A program made the translations under genes and the position numbers. A stretch of DNA of 64,000 bases, taken from positions 62,001 through 126,000 of the forward strand of contig JBBELK010001063.1 of the NCBI GenBank assembly GCA_037783545.1, written 5' to 3'. The stretch's first letter is position 1. Every line of letters starts with the position of its first letter. The notes beneath the pieces were generated by a model. That model was not told where the DNA came from. It was given only the letters and a program-made list of their open reading frames with translations, and made no database searches. The DNA comes from Henricia sp. BOLD:AAB3569 (Eukaryota > Echinodermata > Asteroidea > Spinulosida > Echinasteridae). Shown piece by piece: positions 44,507-55,691 of this stretch.

Positions 44507-46235
44507 ATGACGTCACTTTTGTTGCTGCTTGAAAGAAAAAGAAAAATAGACGACAAAAATCTAGTTTTGGAGGTAGAAAAGAAAAAGTTTTGTATGATAA
44601 GACGGATTAAAACTTCTAAAACACTCATCAGAAGACAGATATTTGGAGAGACATCGGCAGTGCACTTGGGTTTAATGGTGAGTATTTCGTTTTATTGAAA
44701 AATCTTGTGTTTTTGTTGCGCATCAGCGAGAATCGGCTCGGACCGACCGCCCTGTTTGTTTGCACGCATTTTTGTGCATGTACTGTATGCATTATCATGA
44801 ATTTACAAATGTATGTAGCGCATGTGGATAGGACATAACATTTTTGTAGACTGTTCGTGATGAGAAAGTTATGTAGAAACTTTGTTTCTCCTTCCATTCT
44901 CCCACACGTCTCCCCAAGGCTTGGATAATCATGGTCACATGTTTGTGCCCCATATGGCATGTAATGATGTATGTGAAAACTCGCACCTTTACCAACTCGT
45001 ACTTGTACCTTTGCCGTACGTACCCTTGGCAACTCGTACCCTCGCCAACTCGTACCTAACTTAAGACAACATGCATCGTACAACAGCTTGTGCAACTTAT
45101 AGTTATAGTTCATGTTTGACTTAATCATGATGACAGCTGGAATGTTGGAGGCAAGTTCTATTGTTGCTGCAATCTCAAGATGATTGTAAAGCTGTACATA
45201 AGCTGAAATCATCTCAGCTACCGGTAGGCGCTGGCATTAGGCCTACATTAGGGTACGATTTGACTATTTATTGTACATGTATGAGTTGGCTAAAAGAAGA
45301 CTTGAAGAATGACAGCCCCACAGCTACATTAAATGTAGGCCTATTGTTTTCATTTCAGGTGAAGTTTCACAGAAAACATGCATGCCTACATGTACCACAA
45401 GAAGAAGAAATCAGTGTCCAGACGCGGTGTTGCAACAAAGAGGTCTTCACGAAATACAAATTTGCTGACATATTGAGCTTCCCCTGGGACACATCTCAAA
45501 CATACAGTCAGTTTTCTTAATTGTACTATGTAGGATTTTCATGTTCACTTGGTTTTGTTCCAACATCAATCTTGATAAATCCTGTCACTTCAGGTTTTCA
45601 TTGGTGTGTTGAAGTAACTTTCTGAATCTACCAATCAAAGGGGAGCCTGGTGGAGGTCACATGCCCCCCCCCCAAAAAAAGGGTTTGTGCTACCTCTTTG
45701 TGCCCACCACCCCCAAAATAAGATTTTATTTTTGGAAAAACTCTGTGTATACCATTACAACTTGTTGTTTCACCCATCGACCTCCACTTTGAAAACGCCA
45801 GTGCTAACAAAATATAAGCAGGCTGTTCAAAATTGGTACATTGTTATCTACGTCCAGTGGCTTTCGGAATAACTGCTTCAACTTTGCTTAAACTTTCTAG
45901 TGACATATGACAATTGTTCTTTTAATGATGTAGGACTCTCCATCAGCAAGCAACAGCATTCAACTGGCTGTGGATGCTGAACTGGACACTGTGCTAAAAT
46001 GACGTTCATGATGGTGCCATTTCCCCCAGGATCCCCAGTGATGCCAACATTCACCCCCATGCATCATCTGCAGACTCCAAGCCAATTAATAACCAGGAAG
46101 AGAAGATGGGAAAGTGACAGTCTAGATGTGAAAAGGTCAATAATCGAATATCTTGAAGGCGAACTATATCATCAGCCCAATAGCATAGACAGTTTTTTCA
46201 ATGCCATGGTGATGGCAATCGGGCCACTACGGTGA
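44507..46235 (+). CDS. Possible spliced MADF/BESS-like gene inside the Harbinger-like element
   Basis: Three exon-like blocks. Block 1 is 44507-44677 (MTSLLLLLERKRKID…, donor ATG|GTGAGT). Block 2 starts after TTTTCATTTCAG near 45359 and contains FTKYKFADILSFPWDTSQ, reminiscent of the end of a MADF domain. Block 3 ends at 46235 and contains ITRKRRWESDS and a C-terminus DSFFNAMVMAIGPLR like a BESS motif. PIF/Harbinger elements usually encode a Myb/MADF-type accessory protein next to the transposase, so the context fits. Block phases were not verified, and the similarity is weak. The original start is assumed at the first ATG. Confidence 0.3.
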
Positions 46236-46318
46236 AACTTGTCTATAGAGGCCACCCTCGTACCGGGACCGTAAAAAACTGGCCACAATACAATATGTGG
46301 CCTTTTTATAGAGAATAC

Positions 46319-46904
46319 TTAAAGGGCCCCTGACATAGTGTTTTTAACAATGACATCTGTGCTACGGAACTAGTGCATTAAAGGCACAGGCTCGTCAGCA
46401 ATGCGCGCCCGCCAAATTCGTGCTCGAAACACGCAGCTCCATGCCTTTGCTATGGAGCTGCGTATTGCGTGATACACATTTGGTGGGCGCGCATTGCTGA
46501 GGAGCCTGTGCCTTTAATTTACAATCATAAAAACCCTACTTGGAAGTTGTTTGGGGGTGTTAAAATCAAGGTTTTTTATTTATATGTAAATTTGCATTAA
46601 AGGCAAATTTACATATATATGAGCAAAGTGGTATGAGCAAAGTGGTCACATTAGGAAAACACAGGAAAACCTCATTCGACTGTGCACAAAAGTTTCCACA
46701 ATTGTCTTCAACTTGCTGAAACTGTTGTAACCCATGACGACAGCGCCCTCTTTCTGTGAGTTTATGTGAAGAAATTTTCAAAGTTAAAAAATGCCAAAGT
46801 TAAAAAATGAACAGTAGTAGGCCTACTGTCTTTCTATACAAGTAATCCTTCATATTACAGCTATACTGTGAATAAAGTTATTGAGCATTTGAGGGGCCCT
46901 TTAA
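46319..46904. mobile_element. TTAA-flanked MITE (AGGGGCCCTTTAA ends) with a nested hairpin
   Basis: TTAAAGGGCCCCT at the left, AGGGGCCCTTTAA at the right. The right TTAA is shared with the next MITE, which begins at 46901. The hairpin at 46378-46517 lies inside. Confidence 0.65.
46378..46517. mobile_element. Hairpin MITE of 140 bp
   Basis: TTAAAGGCACAGGCTCGTCAGC…CACGCAGCTCCAT is mirrored by ATGGAGCTGCGT…GAGCCTGTGCCTTTAA. The stem is long, with only a short loop around CCTTTGCT. Confidence 0.8.
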
Positions 46905-47189
46905 AGGAGCATGTTCAGATCACATTTTTAACCCCCTCCCCCTATTTTTTGATACCATATCATTTGTCTCACTACCACTCCGAAATGTCATAAGAAAAAA
47001 CACTGATATTTTTTTATACTATTTTATCCAGCTATGTAAAGCAGTGCAGTGATTTACACCAAACCTTTTGCTTCCACATCCTAAAGATTGCAATTTGTCT
47101 GTTTTCTTCCCATTTGGGGAGGTATTTTATATGACAGTTAGGTTAGAACAAAATGCATTTTCCACAAAAATCTGAACACGCTCCTTTAA
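46901..47189. mobile_element. TTAA MITE (AAGGAGCATGTTCAGATCACA ends), copy 3
   Basis: TTAA-AGGAGCATGTTCAGATCACA at the left and ATCTGAACACGCTCCT-TTAA at the right. Same family as 21808 and 33213. Confidence 0.8.
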
Positions 47190-47799
47190 GCATTTTACAA
47201 ATGACATTTAAGACCAAAGACGAGTGGCCACTGTAAAAAGTGGCCTCTGTTTTAAGGTAAACTAGGGATGGAAATTTACGGTTGATTCAAAAACCGGTTT
47301 GCAATTCTTTCAAGTGAATTACTGTCAATCTTTCTCCATGTGTATAGTAGTGATTTTGTTGAAACCCAGCTTGCAGATGACATTCAAAGTGTATACATGT
47401 ACTTGCCGTTTGACAAATATAGTTTAGCACAATTTAATTTGTTATTCTAAACCAGGTATTTTTTTATTGTAAAGGTAAGTTGGCTATTGTCGGGGTCTTG
47501 AAAAATTGGTATTTGGAGTGCAAACAAACAATACAACTTTTGTGTTCGGATTTATATATAATATTGATTGGTTAAATTTCAATATCAATGCTATAATGTA
47601 AGACCATTCAGTGAAACGGGTAAATAAAATTGTCTAAATACTACCAGTGATGTTACTGAATGTTTTATTTTGTGTGGATCACAGTTTGCCTAAAAAAACT
47701 AAACTGACGAAAAGACAAAGCTGGCGTTGTCATTTTGGTCTCGTCCCAGAAGGATTTAGAAATAAAATACCCATGCGGCTGAACCGGTGAATATACATA

Positions 47800-48491
47800 A
47801 TTATATACAAAATTATTCATACCTTTAAAATATTTAACATTTTTTAAATTTCCTCTCCCAAAAACTATTGTGAAGGAACTTTCACTGTATCCTGGGACAG
47901 TTAGTTGCTGCCTTGCACAAGACCACGTGTTTTGGCTTCGACATTTGCATAACAATAGTGATGTCCAGATTTGATTTGTTAGTGCCTGTTCAAAATTATT
48001 CATACCCCTTACAGAATCTCACCATTTAGGCAATTTATTTTGTGATATTGCACCTGCTTTCAACATTCTAGTGATTCTGTTTTGTCGTTCAACAGTTATC
48101 TTAACATGTTTGAATACGATTTGAATCATTAACATCTGTTCAATTAAATATAAGGCAGTCACGAAATGGTTCGAGGACAACCATGTGGACGTTTTGGAGT
48201 GGCTGGGCCAAAGCCCGGATCTCAACCCGATCAAGAATGAGGGAACTCAAGACTCGGGTGATGGCAAGGAAACCTTCCAACCTCAATGACCTTGAGACCT
48301 TTGCGACGGATCGATCGGAGGAGTGGGTGGAAATCCCAACGTGCCAAGCCTTGTAAGCTGATACAGGAACCGTTTTGAGGCAGTGATAAAAAACAAAGGC
48401 TTTTCTTTTGATTATTAAAAGTGACTTTATTAAGGGTATGAATAATTATAACATGAAATTTTTTGGACATTGATCATTTTTAGCACAACTG
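47800..48491 (+). mobile_element. Tc1-like transposon, internally deleted
   Basis: The left part matches 31416-31750. The right end reads GGGTATGAATAATTATA…TAGCACAACTG followed by TA. Between, 48155-48350 decodes as the end of a Tc1 transposase: KWFEDNHVDVLEWLGQSPDL followed by NPIKNE (the catalytic Glu of NPIEN is Lys here), then VMARKPSNLNDLE. Frame breaks follow. It is inactive. Confidence 0.75.
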
Positions 48492-48807
48492 TATATCAGT
48501 AATGAACCATGCGTTAATTACTCCTTGACTTCAGCTAGAGGGGTGTCCGTTTTCACAAGGTCGAATAACGTCAAATTCAATTGAGAGAATTACTTTTCCT
48601 TAAAGTTGCACTACCCGTGTTTGGGCCGATTTGGGCGTACAATTTTTTTAAAAGTTAAATAGGTATTTTTCTAAAATAGAAAAAGTTATCAGCTTTCATT
48701 TGGTACCAAGAACGTAAAAATCCGTCAAGGATTAATGCCAGTCGATTAAAAACAAGAAATGATTAAATGGCTGGCAGGTCATTTAATCGACAGGGTTATG
48801 ACGTCAA

Positions 48808-48877
48808 TGTACATGTGCGCGTACATGTGTACATTGTACACATACTATGTACATATGAGTGTACGCGCACATGTACA
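48808..48877. repeat. Palindrome of TGTACATG words, 70 bp
   Basis: TGTACATGTGCGCGTACATG is mirrored by GTGTACGCGCACATGTACA with a short asymmetric centre. It can form a strong hairpin or cruciform. Confidence 0.7.
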
Positions 48878-49298
48878 ACATGTGAAGCACGTTTCAAGAA
48901 AAAGGCTTGTATCTCCAATTCCCGACGTCGGAAATTTACGTTTTTGATATTTTTCGTTACAGAGACACGTAAGCTTTCTAAATTCGTTCGCTTGTGTAAA
49001 TTAATTTTTTTAATCCTTTCACACAAACACGGGCAATGACATGCCCAACGATTTATCGTTCCTTTTTCGCACCAGTGTGACCTGCGCAAACGATATATCG
49101 TTCTCGTTTTTGACGGCGATTTCGTTATCGTGTTCGTTATCGCTGCAGTGTGACCGGGCCTTAAAGCTTTATAATACATGTATACATACGCTGAATAGTG
49201 AAAATTGTGTCACAAATTATTTGATATTGGTAAAACTAATATTTTTCGACATTTTAGATGAATATTAAGGTGTTGATTAAAAATATAAGCAAGTTATA

Positions 49299-51039
49299 CA
49301 GGGTGTCTCTATAAAAAGAATACCCATTTTAAAATTCAAATTATCGCAAAACTACACAATATTTCAGAAAAAGAAAAATAACTGTGGAAAGCTTGGAATG
49401 TCCTCTGTCCATTGGTATGACGTTCATTATGTCACTGTCATAGATGACTGAACAAAAAATACAGTTATGAAAGGTGTCGAAATCAGCACTGTGACAAGTT
49501 GTTTTCTGGAATGACAAAGCTCAGACAGGTGTTCTTCACAATTTCTTTGCTGTTACGTTAAGACTTCATAGGTCAGGGATGTACATTTATGCATCACATT
49601 ATGTAAGTATTCTTGGATGCACCAAAAGTGTTGCATGCCACAGAAAAAGTTCATACCAACAGCAAACATGGTGCAGCTCACAACTCAACAGAGGACATTT
49701 GTTGTCAAGACATACCATGAGACAAGAAGTTTCATTGCTGTCCAAAATGTCTTTAGGGACCACTTTCCTGAGAGGCAAGTGCCAACCAAAATGACTATTT
49801 GGAAAAATGTGAGAAAGTATGAAGAACACGGGACAAGCTTAAACCGTAACAAGGGACATTCTGGGCACAGACGAACTGAAAGGTCAGAGGAATTATCAAC
49901 ATGGTTAGAGAGGCGATCGAAGGTAACCCAACGCTAAGCACCAGGAGGAATGATACAGGATTACCTCGTGCTACCTTCAACAGGATCACACGTCTGGATT
50001 TGCATCTCCATCCTTATCACATCCATGTTCAACATCAACTCCTACCAGCTGACCTTGCCAGACGACTTGCCTTTTCACAATGGTTTGTGGATAAATGTCA
50101 CAGAGATCCACAGTTTCTGCAGTTCCTTAGTATCGGAGATGAGGCAGCCTTTTCCATGAATGGGAAAGTTAATTTTCATAACGAGCACATGTACGCTGAA
50201 CTGCATCATCCACCGGGTTTTTCTTATGACGTGAACATGAGTAGGGAGAAAGTTAATGTGTGGATTGGACTTTGTGGTAATGGATCATTGTTAGGACCAT
50301 TTTTCTTTGAAGGAAATTTGAACGGACAGGCATACCTGAATATGATCAATGACTTTGTGGTACCAGAGATGGATCAGAACTTCCCTAGACAGCGACGTGG
50401 AGCCTTCAGACGGGTGTGGTGGGCTCAGGATGGAGCCCCTGCACACAGACTTATTGCTGTGAGAAATCGTCTAGCAGAGCTTTTTGGTAACCGGGTGATT
50501 GCATTATTCCACCAGGTTGAATGGCCTGCAAGATCACCAGACTTGACACCATGCGACTTCTTCCTGTGGGGTCACTTAAAAGGCAAAGTGTTCACCACAC
50601 CCCCAGCTAACATTCAGGAGTTAAGAGCCCGATTAGTCAAGATCATGGGATGATAAGGCGAGCAGTAAGAGACATGACACGAAGATGCCAACTATGCATC
50701 GTCAGAAATGGTGGGCATGTGGAGGGTACAGCACCCTAAATGTGTCGGGTAGCCTACATGTAAATACCACAATTAAAGGAAAGGATCAGAAAAATGGTGT
50801 TGTTTCTTCATTCATTGTCCGGTCACCACTGTCTACAAACTTGTCACAGTGCTGATTTCGACACCTTTCATAACTGTATTTTTTGTTCAGTCATCCATGA
50901 CAGTGACATAATGAACCTCATACCAATGGATAGAGGACATTCCAAGCTTTCCACAGGTATTTTTCTTTTTCTGAAATATTGTGTAGTTTTGCGATAATTT
51001 GAATTTTAAAATGGGTATACTTTTTATAGAGACACCCTG
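49299..51039 (+). mobile_element. Mariner-like element with inverted repeats of about 200 bp and TA target duplication
   Basis: CAGGGTGTCTCTATAAAAAGAATACCC at the left and GGGTATACTTTTTATAGAGACACCCTG at the right. The arms continue inverted for about 200 bases through GATTTCGACACC / GGTGTCGAAATC with few mismatches. TA lies at 49297-49298 and 51040-51041. The small arm divergence suggests a fairly young insertion. Confidence 0.9.
49668..50653 (+). pseudogene. Mariner-type transposase (DD41D spacing), one frameshift
   Basis: Starting at MVQLTTQQRTFVVK, an N-terminal helix-turn-helix region of DUF4817 type runs to RTERSEE. A one-base loss near 49890 moves the reading to the next frame (NMVREAIEGNPTLSTRR). 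The catalytic region shows SIGDEAAFS (first Asp), WWAQDGAPAH (second Asp) and SPDLTPCDFFLWGHLK (third Asp). By my count 41 residues separate the second and third Asp, as in the DD41D group. The frame ends at 50653 (LVKIMG), where family members usually continue a few dozen residues; RRAVRDMTRRCQ-like coding is visible in another frame just downstream, so a second frameshift is likely. The transposase would cut and paste the element at TA. Confidence 0.85.
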
Positions 51040-51041
51040 TA

Positions 51042-52400
51042 TATTAAGCACATAATGTACTAATAATACATGATAATTAGTTTCTCTGACTCGATTCAAA
51101 AAGCTCATACATGTAGAGAAATATTATATCATGGGACAATACAAGAAAATACACAATTGTATTTTTTACAAATCATTTCACAATATTCATCATAATTGAC
51201 GGGAAAACATAATTACGGCGCATGCGTGTTAAATCCATTCAGAAATAACTTTAAAAACACTACATGTGCATGGTTTGCTCCCTTACTTCTTTTGAGTGTT
51301 GTATTTTGCCGTATTTACATTTATCCCAATTTTGCATACCTAATAGGGCAAATTCCGTTGAGGGGAAGGACTAGTTGATTTAGTCACAACATTTCTCATT
51401 TCACCATGATCTCACTGGCCAAATCGGATTAATCTCACTGTCACCATAACGTACATTGTTAGGACCATCAACATTTGTATACTGGTCAATTTTACTGCCT
51501 GTAAAAACTGTCAAATTGTAGCAACTGTAACTTCAGGGTGTATCAAGAAGTATACACTCGTGAAAGTGTACAGATAAAATGGAAAGTAGATGTAGGCCTA
51601 GATTTGGGAAATGGTGATCATGACGTTAATAAAAGTTTTAAACCTATGTATACCAATATGTATGAGCCAATTTCTGAAAATAAAGTATTAATCCATATGA
51701 AGATATAGAGACATTATAACAATGAAATATAATATGAATGTATATATTTTTAACAGTAACTGATTATCATAATCCGAGATATTCAAATTATTTCATTTTT
51801 GTATTGACAGTACATGTACGGAGATAACTGAGAAGTCGATCTTGGCTGCAGACCTTGTGCACAAAACATATAAGACTGATTGAAAATGTTTAAAGAAAAT
51901 CTGTAATTTTTCACACTCCTTAATTTGAGTTTTCTATCAAGTCTGCATTTACTGATGCTTAAGTTATTAAAAAAAACATTCATTATCAACTTCTCAGTTC
52001 TTACCGCATGTACTTTCCTATCATCAGACTCACACTCATGAGACGGATAGTGGGTGGTACTAAGTATGCAATCATTATGTTAACGTTCTTCAATATCAAA
52101 ATAATTAGGCATAAAATCATTATTAAGAGGATTACACTATACTCATAATAAGTTGTGGTTCAATTTTGGCATTTTTTTGAAATGACTGTTTACACCTATT
52201 CCTTTGACATGTATGTCATGCTATACAAAATCATTCAAGTGAAATGGATACCCTCAAAATATCTGCGTACACCCCACAATATCCCTAACTTATTTAGTGT
52301 AAAATGGCACTTTCGGTATTAAAACTTGGCATTCTGATCGGCCAGTTAAACATTTAGAAAAAAATAAATTATAGGTAATAACAGATTTTAAAAGTAACTT
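51042..52400. repeat. Spacer of the TRIM duplication between blocks C and D
   Basis: Phrases shared with other blocks: ATGATCATGACGTTAATAAAAG…ACCAATATGTATGAGCC (24.3 kb), TATTTCATTTTTGTATTGACAGTACATG (27.26 kb), TACTTTCCTATCATCAGACTCACACT (25.9 kb), GGCATTCTGATCGGCCAGTTAA (27.4 kb). No gene. Confidence 0.65.
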
Positions 52401-53483
52401 CCCAGACAGCAAGCATACGTCGCACCGACGCGTCGCGACGTCGGCAAAGGTCGGCATAGGTCGGCGAACGTCGCCCGTCGGTGTACGACGTCGCCCGTCG
52501 GTGTACCACGTCGGTACGACGTCAGATATGGGCCGGCGATTTCCGTATTTGCTATACGTCGGCATTAGGTTAGACACTTGGTCAACATGACGTCACTTTA
52601 ACGTCAATATTTGACGTCAATAAGGTGTCATATATAACGTCGGTAAGACGTTATATAAAGGTTATCACATTACGTCAGTGCGGCGTCGACATACTGCGTC
52701 GAATTAACGTGGGTTTAGGCACGACAATTTACGTCATGCTTGCGTCGCTATTCTGACGGCAACCTGACGTTAACGGCAACATGTGGGCACACGACGTGTT
52801 AAAGACGTCTTTTTCCAGTCATTTTAGACTCCTGCGTCATAAAGTGGTCGTGACCAGATTTACCGTAAAAAGGCTAATTTGCTTCAGTTTTGGCAGTTGT
52901 TTTGTTTTTTTGTCAATGGGTTGTTGCTTGATAATAGGCAAATTGGCAACTGTCGGGGATGAACAAACTCAAAGTGGCGAGTGATTAGTATTAAGTTTGG
53001 TATTCGGTTAGTAGGTGTGTGCCAACCATGGGTTACAGGGTGCAGGTTTTAGTGGAGCATAAATAGAAGTCGCGCATAAAGTTATGTATGAAGAGTGTAT
53101 AAGTAGTGTATGAGTAATTTATGAGTATCTATGTATGAGTATCGATGAATATGTATGAGTAATGTATGGGGCGTCAAAAAAAGACGTCTTTTGGCTTTGC
53201 ATACGACCCCACAAAGACGTTAATAAGACGTCAATAAGACGTCAATAATTTACGTCTGCCGTTGAGCCAGCATTGAATTAACGTGGAAATAAGGTTGGGA
53301 ATTAAGCGATATGACGTTTGTCCAACGTTAACGCCAACTTTAATTTAAACAACGTTGTGCCAACGTTATTCGGAAGTGCAACTTTACGTTGGAACAACGT
53401 CATTTTCTAACGTTGGTCCAACGTTTCTTCATCAATTACTGACGTTGATCCAACGTTGGGCTAACGTAAGTTTGCTGTCTGGG
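52401..53483. mobile_element. 1.08-kb element with CCCAGACAGCAAGC ends and dense ACGTC/AACGTT words
   Basis: CCCAGACAGCAAGC at the left and GTTTGCTGTCTGGG at the right, flanked by TT on both sides. The corresponding spot in block B (27474-27480, GTAACTTATCC) lacks it. The left third is packed with ACGTCGG and TGACGTCA words. The right third is packed with CCAACGTT / AACGTTGG. The middle carries a short tandem stretch (GTATGAGTA). No transposase is encoded, so it is non-autonomous. Confidence 0.75.
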
Positions 53484-53788
53484 TTATTCTAACAGTAGGA
53501 TTTTTTTTTTTGGTGGCTTAGTTTTCACCGAATTGAGATGGGGTAAAAAAAAAAAAGGGCCCCCAGACCCACGGCTAAACGGCCGGAATTGCACGGGCGT
53601 CGAAGAGGGAAGGATATCGGGACTTCCCTTCACCTCATGTATGTATAACGCTGAAATATGTGGCATGCAACATGAGGGTGTTTGTTTATTTGTAGAAATC
53701 CTATATAGTTTTTTAAAACATTGTTGCATTTTAAAGAAAGTACTTGTGGCGGTGAGGAGTTTGAAAGAGCAGTTCCTTCAAACATCAT
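53484..53788 (-). other. 3' flank of TRIM copy D with a candidate polyadenylation signal
   Basis: TTTCACCGAATTGAGATGG…GAAGGATATCGGGACTT is shared with blocks B and E. On the minus strand AATAAA lies at 53690-53685, about 100 nt after the stop codon, a plausible cleavage signal. Confidence 0.55.
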
Positions 53789-55691
53789 TTATTTTACACG
53801 ATGATAAATTTTCACAGACTTGAAATCAGCCACCACGAGATCACCACGAGGAGAGAACGTTAAGTCGAAGGGCAAAATAAATCCTCGTATTATGCTCTGT
53901 ACATGTACTCCTTGTGCAGTGTAATGATGCGTTTCACTCGCGTGTTTACTGTCTTTGTGAATGGGGACGTAAATATCACCAGCCACGTCGCAGCACACGC
54001 CGCAAGGCCTCATGAACTGACCGTGTGCTTTAGTGCTGATGCTGAAAAACTCATGTCCCGAAAAATCTAGGCAGAGTAACCTGCCCTCAGACCAACTACA
54101 TAGGATCAAACGGTCGTCGTGTTGGAAGGCAATGTCATATAGGCGTAGACCTATGCTAGTAGGAATGATTGAAATCAACGACCCGTCGAGGCTTGTCACG
54201 TATACAACGTTTCTTTCTTCGTCTGCCACAGCTACGCGATTCTGCTCATCCGCAGCAATACAAGTAAGTTTACTCTCTCGCAGTTCCCCAGATTCATCTT
54301 CTGCCGGTCTGAACTGACTAATTAACTGTCGGTCCATGTTAAACACTTTAACCAAATCGCCATCTGTGATCAACATCAAATCATCTCGTGTCACTGCCAG
54401 GCTGTGTGGAGCATGCAAGTCACCTTCTGGATTAAAGGGAATCTCGAAGCGTCCATTAGACGTAAATACAGAGACAACTGCCATGTCTCTATTTATTACG
54501 GCAATGTCACCGTTTTTAAAGGCGCCAACGTTAGAAAATGCGCCATCTTTAGTATTTTTTCCCTCAAACTCATTCTTCAACAGCCACTTTTCCTCATGAA
54601 GTATCTCCCCCAGATCTGTATCGGAGACTACATCTTGACACCTGACCCCAATGAATGACTTCTTGTGATCGACTTGTTCAAACAGAAGTTCGTTCCGATA
54701 TTCCAGGTTGTGCGTCACCTTTGGCTTAAGATCCAACATCTCAAAGTCGTCAGCACGTTCCATCAGGTCGCTCACAGCGGTCACAATGGTCTTAGCTCTA
54801 TCCATCTTGTCACGATTACTGTTGAACACTTTTTCATACTCCTCATCTCTGTCCTTACCGATGTTGGCGATCTCGTCTCTAAGAAGCCGAGCCTTGGTTT
54901 GAATTTTAGCGATTTCCTCTTTCTCCTTAGCAGAAACATCATCGCATGCCTTCGTCACCATCAGCTCTAATCTCTTCCGTGAGTGAGATATGGATTCTTG
55001 CGAGGCTTGGAATTCTTCCTCGCTTTTCTGAAACTTCTTCAAGATGTCACCAACATCTTTACGATGAGATCCAACAGCATCTGTAATACTTTTTTACTGT
55101 GTGTTCCGCTGTATGATGGTCAATCGCTTCACACATTGAACAGATTAGTATCTTGCAAGTTTCGCAGTAAAAGCAGAGATTGTGGTCATGGTGCTGTGTG
55201 CATTTTTGGGAATGAGGATCCTTAGCTGCTGTTACGTCCTGGCTTGGACTGAGATCTGACACAATTCGGTGCTCCTTGAAGTGCTTCAAGCGCCCATGAG
55301 TGGTCTTGCATTGTTGGCAGATGTTCGCATTGCAGTCCAAGCATCGGGAGACGGCCTCCAAACCGTCTTCACACTCTTCACAAATGAGATTAGAAGCCGA
55401 TGTATGTCCAAATAACTTCTCCCGTTTGTTGACGTCATCGACAAGCGAGCTCAGGAAGAAACAGCTCTTGAGATTATCAAGGCGCGAGTCTGGAATCTCC
55501 GTGGCCTTCTTACAGACTGGGCAGATGATCTTATCAGCATCCGGTTGATGCTTGCTGACCAAGTCTTCAAAGCAATCTCGGCAAAAGTTATGTAAGCAGT
55601 CTAGTATCTTTGGATCTTTGAAACGGCGCAAGCAGATTGGACATTCCAGATGTTCATGGCTGATCTCACTTTTGGCTGTAGATTCGGCCAT
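53789..55691 (-). pseudogene. TRIM-NHL E3 ubiquitin ligase, copy D, nearly intact
   Basis: Start at 55691 (MAESTAKSEIS) after the conserved acceptor at 55712. RING ligands C17, C20, C32, H34, C37, C40, C57 and C60 are all present. B-box 1 begins at C104 (CEECEDGL…CLDCNANICQQC) and B-box 2 at about residue 164 (KCTQHHDHNLCFYCETC). One extra T in a T6 run (55090-55095) shifts the frame after B-box 2; the downstream frame then covers the coiled coil (SEEEFQASQESISHSRKR…) and the whole NHL propeller to the stop at 53789 (KSVKIYHRVK). About 633 residues without the slip. A homopolymer slip is also the commonest assembly error, so the gene may be functional. Expected role: ubiquitin ligase, substrate unknown. 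Confidence 0.88.

Larger units (their letters stand above)
44285..49161 (+). mobile_element. PIF/Harbinger-like DNA transposon of 4.9 kb with TAA target duplication
   Basis: Ends AGGCCCGGTCACACTGCAGCG and CGCTGCAGTGTGACCGGGCCT extend as inverted repeats through GATAACGAACACGATAACGAA. TAA flanks both sides (44282-44284, 49162-49164). Sub-terminal copies of GGTCACACTGCAACGATAACG follow at the left, and a similar unit at the right. Paralogous sequence at 26915-26935 and 58975-58995 reads GCAGAGTAAAGCTTT / GCAGAGTAAAGTTTT without the element. It contains a spliced gene remnant and several nested MITEs and a Tc1 remnant. No DDE transposase is recognised. Confidence 0.8.
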
